Shown here: positions 26,337 through 35,415 of the stretch, piece by piece
Numbering within the stretch: position 1 is the stretch's first letter
How the letters are laid out: each line of letters begins with the position of its first letter
NCBI RefSeq assembly: GCF_002557795.1
Contig: NZ_CP023777.1
Location: 2,489,001 to 2,553,000 of the forward strand
Direction: 5' to 3'
Source of the DNA: Chitinophaga caeni
GTDB lineage: Bacteria > Bacteroidota > Bacteroidia > Chitinophagales > Chitinophagaceae
Length of the DNA stretch: 64,000 nucleotides
Notes under the pieces: model-generated
What the model was told of the DNA's origin: nothing
Seen by the model: the letters and a program-made list of their open reading frames with translations, nothing else
Database searches by the model: none
Program-made: the position numbers and the translations under genes

Positions 26337-26924
26337 ATGAGTGAGTTCGGGTTATATTTTGACCTAGGTTGGAAACATATTGCAGATATTAGTGGTTACG
26401 ATCATATATTATTCGTAATGGCCTTGTGTGCATTATATACCCTGAACGAGTGGAAGAAAGTGCTGATCTTGGTAACGGCATTTACAATCGGCCATTCTAT
26501 TACCTTGGCGCTGAGCGTGTTAAATATCGTGAAAGTTCCAACGGATATCATCGAGTTCCTGATTCCCGTAACAATCGTGGTGACCGCGTTTACAAACCTG
26601 CTCAAGGCCGGCAAGCCGGTACAAAAGGTACAATTAAACTATTTTTTTGCCTTATTTTTCGGACTGATTCACGGTTTAGGCTTTTCTAACTACCTGAAAA
26701 GTTTGCTGGGCACCCAGGAAGATATCACGATGCCGCTTTTTGCCTTTAACCTGGGTTTGGAATTCGGTCAAATATTAATCGTGCTGGCCATCTTGTTGAT
26801 CGCCGCGGTCGTGATGGGCGTTTCCAGGGTGAAACAGCGGGATTGGGTTATCTTTCTTTCTGCCGCCATTTTCGGCATTGCCGTGGTGATGGCTTGTGAA
26901 AGAATACCGGGATTATCAGCTTAA
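26337..26924 (+). CDS. HupE/UreJ-like membrane protein
   Basis: 195-aa integral membrane protein with about six helices and the family motifs GYDHILFVMAL and TAFTIGHSITLAL, plus FGLIHGLGFSNYL. HupE/UreJ proteins are associated with nickel or other metal handling, but this single-domain Bacteroidota version is not tied to hydrogenase or urease genes here. It is followed after 51 nt by an M1 peptidase in the same direction. Confidence 0.8.
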   Translation: MSEFGLYFDLGWKHIADISGYDHILFVMALCALYTLNEWKKVLILVTAFTIGHSITLALSVLNIVKVPTDIIEFLIPVTIVVTAFTNLLKAGKPVQKVQLNYFFALFFGLIHGLGFSNYLKSLLGTQEDITMPLFAFNLGLEFGQILIVLAILLIAAVVMGVSRVKQRDWVIFLSAAIFGIAVVMACERIPGLSA

Positions 26925-26963
26925 CATTTACTATTTTATATACGATCAAGGTCTAAATCACAC

Positions 26964-26971
26964 TAATTTTC
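26964..26971 (+). promoter_or_regulatory. -7-like box abutting the M1 peptidase start
   Basis: TAATTTTC matches the TAnnTTTG consensus at 7 of 8 positions and ends 4 nt before ATG 26976, the same geometry as at mutS, lipB and the gene at 58419. It would yield a leaderless transcript. Confidence 0.3.
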
Positions 26972-26975
26972 GCTT

Positions 26976-29312
26976 ATGATGAAGCAAATTTTTTGCACGG
27001 CGGCGGTTTTATTCCTAGCCCTGCTGGCAAAAGCACAACATGACAATAACCCCGGCTCAAACCATGGGAATAAGTTTGAGCAACTGGGAACGATGATGCA
27101 TGACCCGAACATGTATCGCTCGGCTTCCGGCGCCCCGGGACCGAAGTACTGGCAACAAAGGGCAGATTATGACATCAACGTGGAGTTGGATGATGCCAAT
27201 CAAAAATTAACGGGTTCAGAAACCGTTACTTATTATAACAATTCCCCCGATCCTTTAACATATCTCTGGTTGCAGCTTGATGAAAACGAGCATAACCCGA
27301 AAAGTGATAACAATAGTTTTGACGGCAGCTCCATGTCTGATAGGATGAATATGCGTAGCTTATCGAATTTGCTGACAAAGCACGATGAGCTGGGTGTCAA
27401 CATCGTGAAGGTAGCGGATGCCGGCAATGGTAAAGAACTCCCTTACACCATCAACCAAACCATGATGCGTATCGACTTGCCGAAGGCTTTGATGCCCGGG
27501 GAGAAAATCCGCTTTAAAGTAGATTGGTGGTATAATATCAGCGATCGCATGACTGTTGGTGGCCGCGGGGGGTATGAGTATTTCCCGGAAGATGGCAACT
27601 ATTTATATACCATCACCCAATGGTATCCGAGGATGGCAGTATATTCTGACTTCCAAGGTTGGCAAAACAAGCAATTCACGGGTCGCGGGGAGTTCGCGTT
27701 GACCTTTGGGAATTTTAACGTGAAGATGACCGTGCCGGCAGATCATGTTGTAGGCGGTACCGGCCTTTGCCAAAACTATAAAGAAGTGTTGAGCCCTGCG
27801 CAATACCAACGTTGGCAACAAGCGCAATCAGCGAAAGAACCTATTGAAGTGGTGACTTTAGATGAAGCGAAAAGCGCGATGAAAGGGAAAGCATCTGCCA
27901 AGAAAACCTGGGTCTATAAAGCAGAAAATGTTCGTGACTTCGCCTGGGTATCTTCCCGCCGTTTGGTTTGGGACGCTATGGCTACCAATATCGAGGGTAA
28001 GAAAGTAATGGCAATGAGTTATTATGGCCAGGAAGCTTATCCATTATATAGAAAATATTCTACCAAGGTGGTAGCGCATACCTTGAAAGTTTATAGCAAG
28101 CATACCATCGCTTACCCATATCCTTCTGCCATCTCGGTGGAAGCAGCCAACGGGATGGAATACCCGATGATCTGTTTCAACTATGGCCGTGCTGAAAAAG
28201 ACGGTACTTACAGTGAAAGTACCAAATACGGTATGATCGGGGTAATCATCCATGAAGTTGGGCATAACTTCTTCCCGATGATCGTGAACAGCGATGAAAG
28301 GCAATGGACTTGGATGGATGAAGGCTTGAATACTTTCTGCCAATTTTTAGCGGAACAAGAATGGGATAATAATTATCCTTCCCGCCGTGGTCCGGCCGAC
28401 AAAATTGTGGATTACATGAAGTTGCCGAAAGATCAGTTGGAACCGATCATGACCAATTCTGAGAACATCGTAAACTTCGGTCCCAATGCTTACGCGAAAC
28501 CGGCTACCGCATTGAATATCTTACGTGAAACCGTAATGGGACGCGAGCTGTTCGATTTCGCATTCAAAGAATATGCACGTCGCTGGGCATTCAAGCATCC
28601 AACGCCTGAAGATTTGTTCAGGACAATGGAAGATGCCTCTGCGGTAGATTTAGATTGGTTCTGGCGCGGTTGGTTCTATGGTACTGACCCTGTAGATATT
28701 TCTTTAGATGATGTTAAATGGTTCCGTGTAGATTCGAAGAACCCTGAGGTAGAAAATAAATTTGACAAGGCCGCGGCAGAAAAAGATGCGGAACATATCA
28801 GCAAAACCCGCAACAGGGCTGCCGGTATTAAATTCGCTGTTGAACAGGATACCAGCTTATTGGATTTCTATAATAAATGGGATCGCTACGCCGTAAGTCC
28901 ATCAGATAAGGAAGCCTATAACAAGATGTTATCTACCTTAACTCCCGAAGAGCGTAAGTTGTACGAGGGTAAGGTTAACTTCTACGAATTATCGTTCAGT
29001 AACGTAGGTGGTTTGGTGATGCCGATCATCATTGAATGGACTTATGCAGATGGTACCAAGGAAGTAGAACGCATCTCTGCATATATCTGGAGAAAGAACG
29101 AACAGAAAGTAACGAAAGTGTTTGCGAAAGATAAGGAGGTGGTAGCTGTGCAGCTCGACCCTTACCGTGAAACCGCTGATATTGATGAAGCGAACAATGC
29201 TTGGCCGCGCCATGCGGAACCTTCAAGGTTCGAGTTGTTCAAGATGAATAGGGCCGCCAGGGGCGCCTCTACAGGCGGTAACCCGATGCAGAAAGCACGG
29301 GCTTCGAAATAG
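26976..29312 (+). CDS. M1 family zinc metallopeptidase, exported
   Basis: 778 aa with signal peptide (cleavage after LLAKAQ, about residue 21). Gluzincin zinc site H426-E-V-G-H430 with E449 in WMDEGLN, an 18-residue spacing typical of the M1 family. The upstream GMEYP segment (AANGMEYPMICF) is the aminopeptidase exopeptidase-recognition equivalent of GxMEN. Likely a periplasmic or surface aminopeptidase. The C-terminal region (from about 640) is beta-rich. A strong terminator follows. Confidence 0.9.
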   Translation: MMKQIFCTAAVLFLALLAKAQHDNNPGSNHGNKFEQLGTMMHDPNMYRSASGAPGPKYWQQRADYDINVELDDANQKLTGSETVTYYNNSPDPLTYLWLQLDENEHNPKSDNNSFDGSSMSDRMNMRSLSNLLTKHDELGVNIVKVADAGNGKELPYTINQTMMRIDLPKALMPGEKIRFKVDWWYNISDRMTVGGRGGYEYFPEDGNYLYTITQWYPRMAVYSDFQGWQNKQFTGRGEFALTFGNFNVKMTVPADHVVGGTGLCQNYKEVLSPAQYQRWQQAQSAKEPIEVVTLDEAKSAMKGKASAKKTWVYKAENVRDFAWVSSRRLVWDAMATNIEGKKVMAMSYYGQEAYPLYRKYSTKVVAHTLKVYSKHTIAYPYPSAISVEAANGMEYPMICFNYGRAEKDGTYSESTKYGMIGVIIHEVGHNFFPMIVNSDERQWTWMDEGLNTFCQFLAEQEWDNNYPSRRGPADKIVDYMKLPKDQLEPIMTNSENIVNFGPNAYAKPATALNILRETVMGRELFDFAFKEYARRWAFKHPTPEDLFRTMEDASAVDLDWFWRGWFYGTDPVDISLDDVKWFRVDSKNPEVENKFDKAAAEKDAEHISKTRNRAAGIKFAVEQDTSLLDFYNKWDRYAVSPSDKEAYNKMLSTLTPEERKLYEGKVNFYELSFSNVGGLVMPIIIEWTYADGTKEVERISAYIWRKNEQKVTKVFAKDKEVVAVQLDPYRETADIDEANNAWPRHAEPSRFELFKMNRAARGASTGGNPMQKARASK

Positions 29313-29337
29313 TTTACCGGACTTTATTTATAGGAAA

Positions 29338-29366
29338 CGGGCAGGAGTAAATCCTGCCCGTTTTTT
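29338..29366 (+). terminator. rho-independent terminator of the M1 peptidase
   Basis: CGGGCAGGA, a five-base loop and TCCTGCCCG form a perfect 9-bp stem followed by six T. It lies 25 nt after the peptidase stop. Confidence 0.9.
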
Positions 29367-29475
29367 AATAAGTATATATGATTATGTATGCTATAATATA
29401 CAATAGAAGTCAAAATGGGGAGGCATACATATTTTAAAGTACACGAAACATTAGACGTATCCTGTAATAGTTCAT

Positions 29476-29664
29476 TCAACTTTTATTTTCCCCGTGCTGC
29501 GACTCTTTCAATTTAGGGAAGCGGCCCGTTTCTTTCAAGGCCTTCGCAATAATCCATTCCATCTGCCCGTTGACACTACGGAATTCATCTGCCGCCCATT
29601 TTTCGATAGCCTTGTACGTGTCGGCATCTAACCTGAGCACAAATGATTTTTTATCCTTAGTCAT
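29476..29664 (-). CDS. Arc-like ribbon-helix-helix DNA-binding protein
   Basis: 62 aa. SFVLRLDADTYKAIEKWA is an RHH first strand and helix, followed by the QMEWIIAKALKETGR second helix, as in Arc/MetJ-type repressors. It begins 22 nt after the SPFH gene in the same direction and is probably co-transcribed with it; Arc-like genes after SPFH genes recur in Bacteroidota. Function unknown: it could autoregulate the pair. Confidence 0.8.
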   Translation of the reverse strand: MTKDKKSFVLRLDADTYKAIEKWAADEFRSVNGQMEWIIAKALKETGRFPKLKESQHGENKS

Positions 29665-29686
29665 AATCGTCTTTCTTTTGACGGCC

Positions 29687-30562
29687 CTATTGATACAAGG
29701 AGCCTGTATTTAAAATGGGTGTCGCTGCTTTTTCGCCGCATAAAACAACCATCAGGTTACTTACCATGGCAGCTTTTTTCTCTTCATCCAAATGCACGAT
29801 TTGTTTTCTTGAAAGTTGCTCTAAGGCCATTTCCACCATGCCCACAGCGCCTTCTACAATTTTAGAGCGCGCTGCCACGATCGCGGTTGCTTGCTGGCGT
29901 TGCAACATGGCGCCGGCAATTTCCGGGGCATAGGCGAGGTGGCTGATCCTGGCTTCCTTTACCGTGATACCCGCAGGTTTAAGCCTTTCATTTAATTCTA
30001 ATTCCAACAGCTCATTCACTTTTTCACCACCATCGCGCAGGGTAATTTCCGCGCTTTCGTCTTCCATGCGGTCGTACGGACAGTTGGTGGCCAGGTGACG
30101 CACGGCAGCTTCGCTCTGAACGTTTACGTATTGGACATAGTTGTCCACTTCGAAAGCCGCTTTATATGTATCGCTAACATACCAAACGATCACGGCCGCG
30201 ATTTCTATCGGGTTACCCATCTTGTCATTTACTTTCAAAGTTTGCCCGTTGAGGTTGTTTTGGCGGAGCGAGATGTTGTATGAGCGGTACAAGGGATTGA
30301 CCCACAGCAGCCCGTTTTTCTTCACGGTACCCACGTATTTACCGAAGAAGGTTAAAACGCGGGAATGATTCGGGTTCACGATCATGATACCCTTAGCAGT
30401 AAAAACGAATAGGATAAACAAGATAATACCCAGGATGATGACGAAGCCGTTAGGTTCCCCCAGGTAACCTTGCATCACGAAACAGCCGATAGAACCGGCA
30501 ACAAATAAAATGGCTAAAACAAAAGCCAAATAACCGGAAACTGGTTTGATAATTTTTTCCAT
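29687..30562 (-). CDS. SPFH domain membrane protein (stomatin/prohibitin-like)
   Basis: 291 aa, two N-terminal membrane helices (about 12-30 and 38-57) followed by an SPFH domain (IMIVNPNHSRVLTFFGKYVGTVKKNGL...) and a helical C-terminal region with LQRQQATAIVAARSKIVEGAV, typical of the oligomerising stomatin/prohibitin superfamily. Expected to form membrane-bound rings or scaffolds. First gene of an operon with the Arc-like protein. Confidence 0.87.
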   Translation of the reverse strand: MEKIIKPVSGYLAFVLAILFVAGSIGCFVMQGYLGEPNGFVIILGIILFILFVFTAKGIMIVNPNHSRVLTFFGKYVGTVKKNGLLWVNPLYRSYNISLRQNNLNGQTLKVNDKMGNPIEIAAVIVWYVSDTYKAAFEVDNYVQYVNVQSEAAVRHLATNCPYDRMEDESAEITLRDGGEKVNELLELELNERLKPAGITVKEARISHLAYAPEIAGAMLQRQQATAIVAARSKIVEGAVGMVEMALEQLSRKQIVHLDEEKKAAMVSNLMVVLCGEKAATPILNTGSLYQ

Positions 30563-30594
30563 ATACTGATAGTTTTATAATATCATTTTGATAT

Positions 30595-30625
30595 CAAATT
30601 TAAATTAAAATAATTGGATTTTAAA
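30595..30625 (-). promoter_or_regulatory. promoter of the SPFH operon
   Basis: On the minus strand TAAATTTG (30602-30595) matches the Bacteroidota -7 box exactly, with TTTA 19 bp upstream as a 3-of-4 match to the TTTG -33 element. Predicted leader about 27 nt. Confidence 0.45.
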
Positions 30626-30776
30626 ATATTTTAAGAGTCGCTTGATCTTCTTTATATAGCCTGTAGCACAATAAGCTACTAATGGATAAAGCAGGCAGTA
30701 TCCCGTGATTGGGTTGAACAGTAAAAAAAATGTTGGCCGGTGAGCAACTACCGGGATGATTTTATATTTTCCAGGT

Positions 30777-31619
30777 ATGAAAAACAAGCTAATATTATTA
30801 GCCCTCTGTTTATGGGGCTTCCAGGGCCGGGCCGCAAAAGTGGATACAATCCAGGTGTTTAGCAAGGCCATGCAGAAAAATTCCCCGGTAGTGGTAATCA
30901 CGCCGGACAGTTATGATAAGGAGAGCAGCAAAAATTATCCAGTAATTTACTTGCTGCACGGTTACGGTGGAAATTTCGCGTCCTGGGTGAAAACAGTCAA
31001 GTCATTACCTGCTTTGGCTGATACCTATCAATGCCTCATTATTTGTCCCGATGGCGCTTTCGGTTCCTGGTATTTCGATAGCCCCGTAGATCCAAGTTAT
31101 AAATATGAAACCTACGTGGCCGAAGAGCTCGTAAAATATACGGATGAGCATTACAGGACCATTGCTGATAGGGCGCACCGTGCCGTTACGGGGCTCAGCA
31201 TGGGCGGACATGGCGGTTTATACCTGGGCATCAGGCATAAAGATACTTTCGGTGCAGCCGGGAGCATGAGCGGCGGGGTAGATTTCAGGCCTTTCCCGAA
31301 GAAATGGGATATCGCTCAAAGACTGGGAGATTATAGCGCCAATCCCGATCGGTGGTACCAATACACCGTGATGGCACAATTACCCAAATTGAAGAATGGC
31401 GACCTCCAGATAATAATAGATTGCGGGGTAGATGATTTTTTCATCGACGTGAACCGTAAGTTACATGAAGCCTTGATCGACATGAAGATCAACCATGACT
31501 ATACGGAGCGCCCCGGCAAACATAATTGGATCTATTGGATGAACTCCGTTCAATACCAATGTTTGTTCTTCAGCCGCTTTTTCAACGGGGACTACCCGGT
31601 CGTAATGAATCGGAATTAA
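30777..31619 (+). CDS. alpha/beta hydrolase, esterase family, exported
   Basis: 280 aa with signal peptide (cleavage after GRAA, residue 20). Esterase-D/feruloyl-esterase-like hydrolase: oxyanion-hole motif LLHGYGGN near residue 60, nucleophile S141 in GLSMGG, and the C-terminal GKHNWIYW carrying the catalytic His. Substrate unknown, probably a carbohydrate ester or similar. ATG 30777 places the signal peptide at the N-terminus; a 7-residue longer ATG start at 30756 is less likely. Its stop overlaps that of the convergent LacI gene in a shared TTAA. Confidence 0.85.
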   Translation: MKNKLILLALCLWGFQGRAAKVDTIQVFSKAMQKNSPVVVITPDSYDKESSKNYPVIYLLHGYGGNFASWVKTVKSLPALADTYQCLIICPDGAFGSWYFDSPVDPSYKYETYVAEELVKYTDEHYRTIADRAHRAVTGLSMGGHGGLYLGIRHKDTFGAAGSMSGGVDFRPFPKKWDIAQRLGDYSANPDRWYQYTVMAQLPKLKNGDLQIIIDCGVDDFFIDVNRKLHEALIDMKINHDYTERPGKHNWIYWMNSVQYQCLFFSRFFNGDYPVVMNRN

Positions 31620-32638
31620 GATTTTAGTAAGCAGGAATCCCGGACAACCAACTGCGCGGGAAGGATGATTTGGTTGACTTCTTTCTTATTGTTATTCAAT
31701 TCATTCATTAATACCTGTATCACGTTCCTGGCAATATCGTGTATCGGTTGCGCGATACAAGTGATGCCGGGCGTGTATAACCGGAACAGGTCGTGGTCAT
31801 CGAAACTGATAAAGGCTAAGTCTTTGCCGATGGCCACACCCATCTCCTTGAGCGCTTCCAAACCGTAAATGCCGAGATAGTTGGTAGCGAAGAAGATCCC
31901 TTCCATTTGCGGGTTACTTTCCACGAAATTTTTTATTTCCCGGATGGATTCTTCCTTGGAGATATGGAATGAAATTTTCTTGATCATTTTCTTTGGAAAG
32001 GCGGCATTGGCCGCTTTCATGGCAGCGGAGAAGCCATCGATCCTTTCTTTCATCTGGATTTGATCCGAAGCGATGGTTACGAGGCCAATCTTGGTATAAC
32101 CCCTGTTGAGTAAATGGTTGGCCGCATCGTAAGCCCCCTGGAAGTTATTAACCATCACGTAATTGGTGGGCACGTTAGGGATGTATCTATCGAGCAATAC
32201 CATCGGTTTGCGGGCATGTCTCAAGGCTTCAATTTCCTTTTCCATTTGCGCGGTAGGGGTGATAATATAACCATCTACCTGCCGGTACTCCAGTACCTCC
32301 ATAAGCCCTTTAGCCTTATCCACGTTATCTTCCGTACTGCCGTAAAGAACCTTGTAGCCGTATTTATCCGCTTCCTCTTCTACTATTTTAGCTACATTTG
32401 CGAAGAATAGGTTGGCAATGTCTTCAACAATTAAACCGATCGTCTTAGTTTTCCCGGTACGTAGGCCGCGTGCCAACTGGTTGGGTTTATACTTCAGCTT
32501 GCTGGCTATTTTCAATATTTTCTTACTAACCTGTTCGCTGATGCGTTTTTCTTTGGCTTTACCATTCAATACGAACGATACTGTGGTAGGCGACACTCCA
32601 GCCTGCTTAGCGATATCTTTGATGGATACTCCTTTCAT
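31616..32638 (-). CDS. LacI family transcriptional regulator
   Basis: 340 aa. N-terminal HTH (VSIKDIAKQAGVSPTTVSFVLNG) followed by the hinge helix region KLKYKPNQLARGL and a periplasmic-binding-like effector domain (TIGLIVEDIANLFFANVAKIVEEEA). Probably responds to a sugar or sugar phosphate. The start at 32638 begins MKGVSIKDIA; an extension to 32758 adds 40 residues of non-family sequence and is rejected. Convergent with the esterase, with 4 nt of overlap. Confidence 0.92.
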   Translation of the reverse strand: MKGVSIKDIAKQAGVSPTTVSFVLNGKAKEKRISEQVSKKILKIASKLKYKPNQLARGLRTGKTKTIGLIVEDIANLFFANVAKIVEEEADKYGYKVLYGSTEDNVDKAKGLMEVLEYRQVDGYIITPTAQMEKEIEALRHARKPMVLLDRYIPNVPTNYVMVNNFQGAYDAANHLLNRGYTKIGLVTIASDQIQMKERIDGFSAAMKAANAAFPKKMIKKISFHISKEESIREIKNFVESNPQMEGIFFATNYLGIYGLEALKEMGVAIGKDLAFISFDDHDLFRLYTPGITCIAQPIHDIARNVIQVLMNELNNNKKEVNQIILPAQLVVRDSCLLKS

Positions 32639-33168
32639 ATAATACGAACTGCTTAATCGATTTAGCGCGTTGAAAGATACAAAATTCTTGTAAAGAAAAT
32701 CATTTGTTAGCCTATAATTGACCCGTAATTCTAAAAATGCGAAAATAACACAAGTCAAAAAGGGCGGTTTCTTATAATGGCGAACTTAAATTTTATTTAT
32801 AAAAAACGGACTGATTTTCCCTTAAAATGAAGTACCACACTGTTTTTTAGCTCTACTAAATCGATTTTGTTAAGGCGCGAATACTTTGTGTATTTTGTAC
32901 ACAGTTTGCGTTGTATAAATATTTTGACAATTTCGTAATGGATATCAACCATTCATACGTTTACTGCGCCCTTGATAACAGCGGGAGATTGTTAAATTAT
33001 TGATTATAAATTGTTTGCATTATTTACAGGATTCACATAGGAAAGTTCTTAAACTTGTATTTTTTTAACTTAAATTTAATAATTTGGCAACGTCAACGTA
33101 AATAGGCAATAATGTAATCTTTACATGTGCCGATATATTCATAGGACTAAAACCATAGGGAAGTAATC
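32639..33168. other. 530-bp AT-rich intergenic region between divergent LacI and AraC genes
   Basis: Shared upstream region of two divergent regulator genes. Low GC with T-runs, no reading frame of gene quality, no clear TAnnTTTG box, and only a weak inverted repeat AATGG-N7-CCATT near 32937-32953. It probably holds both promoters, but I cannot place them. Confidence 0.5.
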
Positions 33169-34044
33169 ATGAAGCCCATTCTCATTAAGGTGGGGGCCTT
33201 TGCCGACAACCAAATTACTATTATTGAAAGATGCGACCCGCATTTCAATACCCCGTTTCACTTCCACCCGGAATGTGAACTGGTATATGTTACCGAAAGT
33301 TCCGGTAAAAGAATTGTAGGGGATAGCATAGAAAGTTTTGATGTTGGAGATATGGTGTTTCTCGGGCCCAACATACCGCATGTTTGGTATAACGATGAAA
33401 GATATTACAAGGCTGCCGAAGACTTGAGGGCTAGATCCGTCGTAATTTATTTCCCCAAGGATATTTTCGGTGATAAATTTTACGGTCTGCATGAAACAAA
33501 AGCCCTGACCGAATTATTTCACCGCGCCCAAAGGGGTATGAAAATTATCGGTGACACGCATGAACGTTTGAAAGATGAAATTCTCGCGCTCCCCAAGAAA
33601 GAAGGTTTGGAAAGAATCATCGCTTTATTGCAGATACTGAAAACTTTGTCGGAAACGAAAGATTGCTATTACCTGGCTAGCACCGGCTATTCGCATGCCT
33701 TTAACTTGAAGGATAACCATAAGATCGACGAGGTATTTAAATTCGTGATGAATAACTTCTCCCGCGAAATTTCTTTGCAAGATGTTGCTAATATTACCAA
33801 CTTATCACCGCAATCTTTTTGCCGTTTCTTTAAAAACAGGACACAGAAATCTTTCGTCCAGTTTTTAAACGAGGTGCGTATTGGTCATGCCTGCAAACGA
33901 TTGACAGAAGAAGATTGGTCGATCGCTGAAATCGCTTACTCTTGCGGGTTTAAAAACCTGTCCAACTTTAACCGTTTCTTTAAAGAGATCGTTGGCAAAA
34001 CCCCGAAAGAATACAAGAATGAATTACGTATGCAGATCAATTAA
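33169..34044 (+). CDS. AraC family transcriptional regulator with cupin domain
   Basis: 291 aa. N-terminal cupin-type sensing domain (FNTPFHFHPECELVYVTESSGKR, about 25-75) and C-terminal double HTH (VMNNFSREISLQDVANITNLSPQSFCRFFK..., then EDWSIAEIAYSCGFKNLSNFNRFFKEIVGKTPKEYK). Typical of regulators of carbohydrate-utilisation genes; the targets are not in evidence. Followed by a terminator. Confidence 0.92.
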   Translation: MKPILIKVGAFADNQITIIERCDPHFNTPFHFHPECELVYVTESSGKRIVGDSIESFDVGDMVFLGPNIPHVWYNDERYYKAAEDLRARSVVIYFPKDIFGDKFYGLHETKALTELFHRAQRGMKIIGDTHERLKDEILALPKKEGLERIIALLQILKTLSETKDCYYLASTGYSHAFNLKDNHKIDEVFKFVMNNFSREISLQDVANITNLSPQSFCRFFKNRTQKSFVQFLNEVRIGHACKRLTEEDWSIAEIAYSCGFKNLSNFNRFFKEIVGKTPKEYKNELRMQIN

Positions 34045-34078
34045 TTCGTATACAGCTTGTTAATACCTCAATTTTTTG

Positions 34079-34129
34079 TCCTGCGGGAAACTGTGTTCTT
34101 ACAACTCGGTTTTCCGCAGGATTTTTTTT
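34079..34129 (+). terminator. rho-independent terminator after the AraC gene
   Basis: TCCTGCGG... and ...CCGCAGGA form an 8-bp stem, extended by A/T pairs, with a loop of about 25 nt, followed by eight T. Confidence 0.8.
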
Positions 34130-34163
34130 AGCCCTGCCCCAAGCAAAAGTTTTTAAAAAAAAT

Positions 34164-34495
34164 CATTGTTGTCCGACTAAAAATGCTTTAAAGGTACTTG
34201 AATTCCTTACCTGGTCAAGGATATAAGCGAAGGATGATACATTCAAAATCCGGGGTATCCACCGCCAAGAGAACCGTGGAACTTCGCACCGTTGATAGCG
34301 AAGGGTAGCTTGGCCATACAGTAGTAGAAAGGCCAGATCGAGCGATCAAATTGGTGGCCGTCATGGCCAGTTTGTGCCCTTTTTTCGTGCTTTTTTGGGT
34401 AAACAAAAAAGTACAAGAAACGAGCAGATGAACATTGAATTGAACTATTGAGGGGTCAAATTGCTCCCCGGTTAAAATTTAGTCGGACAACAATG
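34164..34495. mobile_element. MITE-like non-autonomous element
   Basis: 332-bp element bounded by perfect 18-bp terminal inverted repeats, CATTGTTGTCCGACTAAA at 34164-34181 and its reverse complement at 34478-34495. Immediately outside lies an identical 9-bp direct repeat, AAAAAAAAT (34155-34163 and 34496-34504), a likely target-site duplication. No transposase is encoded; a 63-codon minus-strand frame inside is not gene-like. A 9-bp duplication would fit mobilisation by IS4- or IS1-type transposases, but the family is not identified. It occupies most of the 673 bp between the AraC and sigma genes. Confidence 0.75.
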
Positions 34496-34608
34496 AAAAA
34501 AAATTAAAAATATTTTTCCCGGGTTATGATTTTTGAAATCTTTGACTATGGCGGGTTCGGCTATGACCCCTGCCGGAAAAGTATCTTGATAGCGTAAAAA
34601 ATACACGG

Positions 34609-34638
34609 CTTGCAAGTTTGCAAATCCGCCTAAATTTG
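34609..34638 (+). promoter_or_regulatory. promoter of the sigma/FecR/Sus operon
   Basis: TAAATTTG (34631-34638) is an exact -7 box; CTTG at 34609-34612 is 18 bp upstream and resembles the TTTG -33 element. Leader about 75 nt to ATG 34718. Confidence 0.4.
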
Positions 34639-34717
34639 TATTAACTTGGGGTATAATTCAAAACTAAATTGCCGGAAGATCCCAGTGTAAGTGCCCTATT
34701 TACAATATTATCAACCA

Positions 34718-35311
34718 ATGTCAATGTTAAGTAACTACTCGGACGAGCAATTGTTATTGTTACTCAAGGACGATCATATACCTGCATTTAATACAATTTA
34801 TGAGCGGTATAGCCGCCAGGTGTACTTGTATATTTTAAGTAAGGTAGATACTAATGATACTGCGAAAGATATATTACAGGAAGTATTTACCAGTCTTTGG
34901 GAAAGGAGAAGGTTTGCAAAAATAGATTCCTTAAAAGCGTATTTATACCAAGGAGTACGGCATAAAATTATCGATATATACCGTAAAGAAGCCAATTATA
35001 GGAAGTACTTGCAACAATTGATAGAACACTTTGATGCACATCCGCATGTCATTACCGATCATTACGATATAAAATTAAAAGCCCAGGAGGTACTGGAAGC
35101 TATCAATCACCTTCCTGCAAAAATGAAAGAGGTCTTCATGTTGAGCCGCTTTGAAAATATGAGTATCGAGCAGATTGCCGATAAATTAAACTTATCACCC
35201 CAAACAGTTAAAAACCAAATCAGTAAAGCGCTCAAGGTTTTAAGAACACATTATCAATCCGATATGCTGATGATGATCGCGTTAGGATCATTGTTATACC
35301 AGCATTATTAA
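34718..35311 (+). CDS. ECF RNA polymerase sigma factor (SusCD-linked)
   Basis: 197-aa sigma-70 family ECF factor. Region 2 spans about 25-85 (AFNTIYERYSRQVYLYILSK, DILQEVFTSLWERR) and region 4 about 130-180 (KMKEVFMLSRFENMSIEQIADKLNLSPQTVKNQISKAL). It heads a sigma, FecR, SusC, SusD series, so it should activate the SusCD genes when the outer-membrane transducer is occupied. ATG 34718 is preferred to a GTG at 34691. Confidence 0.92.
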   Translation: MSMLSNYSDEQLLLLLKDDHIPAFNTIYERYSRQVYLYILSKVDTNDTAKDILQEVFTSLWERRRFAKIDSLKAYLYQGVRHKIIDIYRKEANYRKYLQQLIEHFDAHPHVITDHYDIKLKAQEVLEAINHLPAKMKEVFMLSRFENMSIEQIADKLNLSPQTVKNQISKALKVLRTHYQSDMLMMIALGSLLYQHY

Positions 35312-35415
35312 CCCCTGTTATTTACTTTTTTTGAAGGGTACATCTTTTTTCCATTCTAAATGGTACCAAATTCCACAACGCACGACTTCCTAGGTATACA
35401 TCTAAAATACCGACT

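Noticed and set aside
30605..30901. 98-codon minus-strand frame at the esterase start
   Set aside because: Overlaps the signal-peptide region of the esterase and its promoter; no family features.
32639..33168. Divergent promoters between LacI and AraC genes
   Set aside because: Likely to exist, but no TAnnTTTG box with a matching -33 element could be placed, so none is listed as a promoter.
34215..34406. 63-codon minus-strand frame inside the MITE-like element
   Set aside because: No transposase motif, composition poor, no start context; probably chance.
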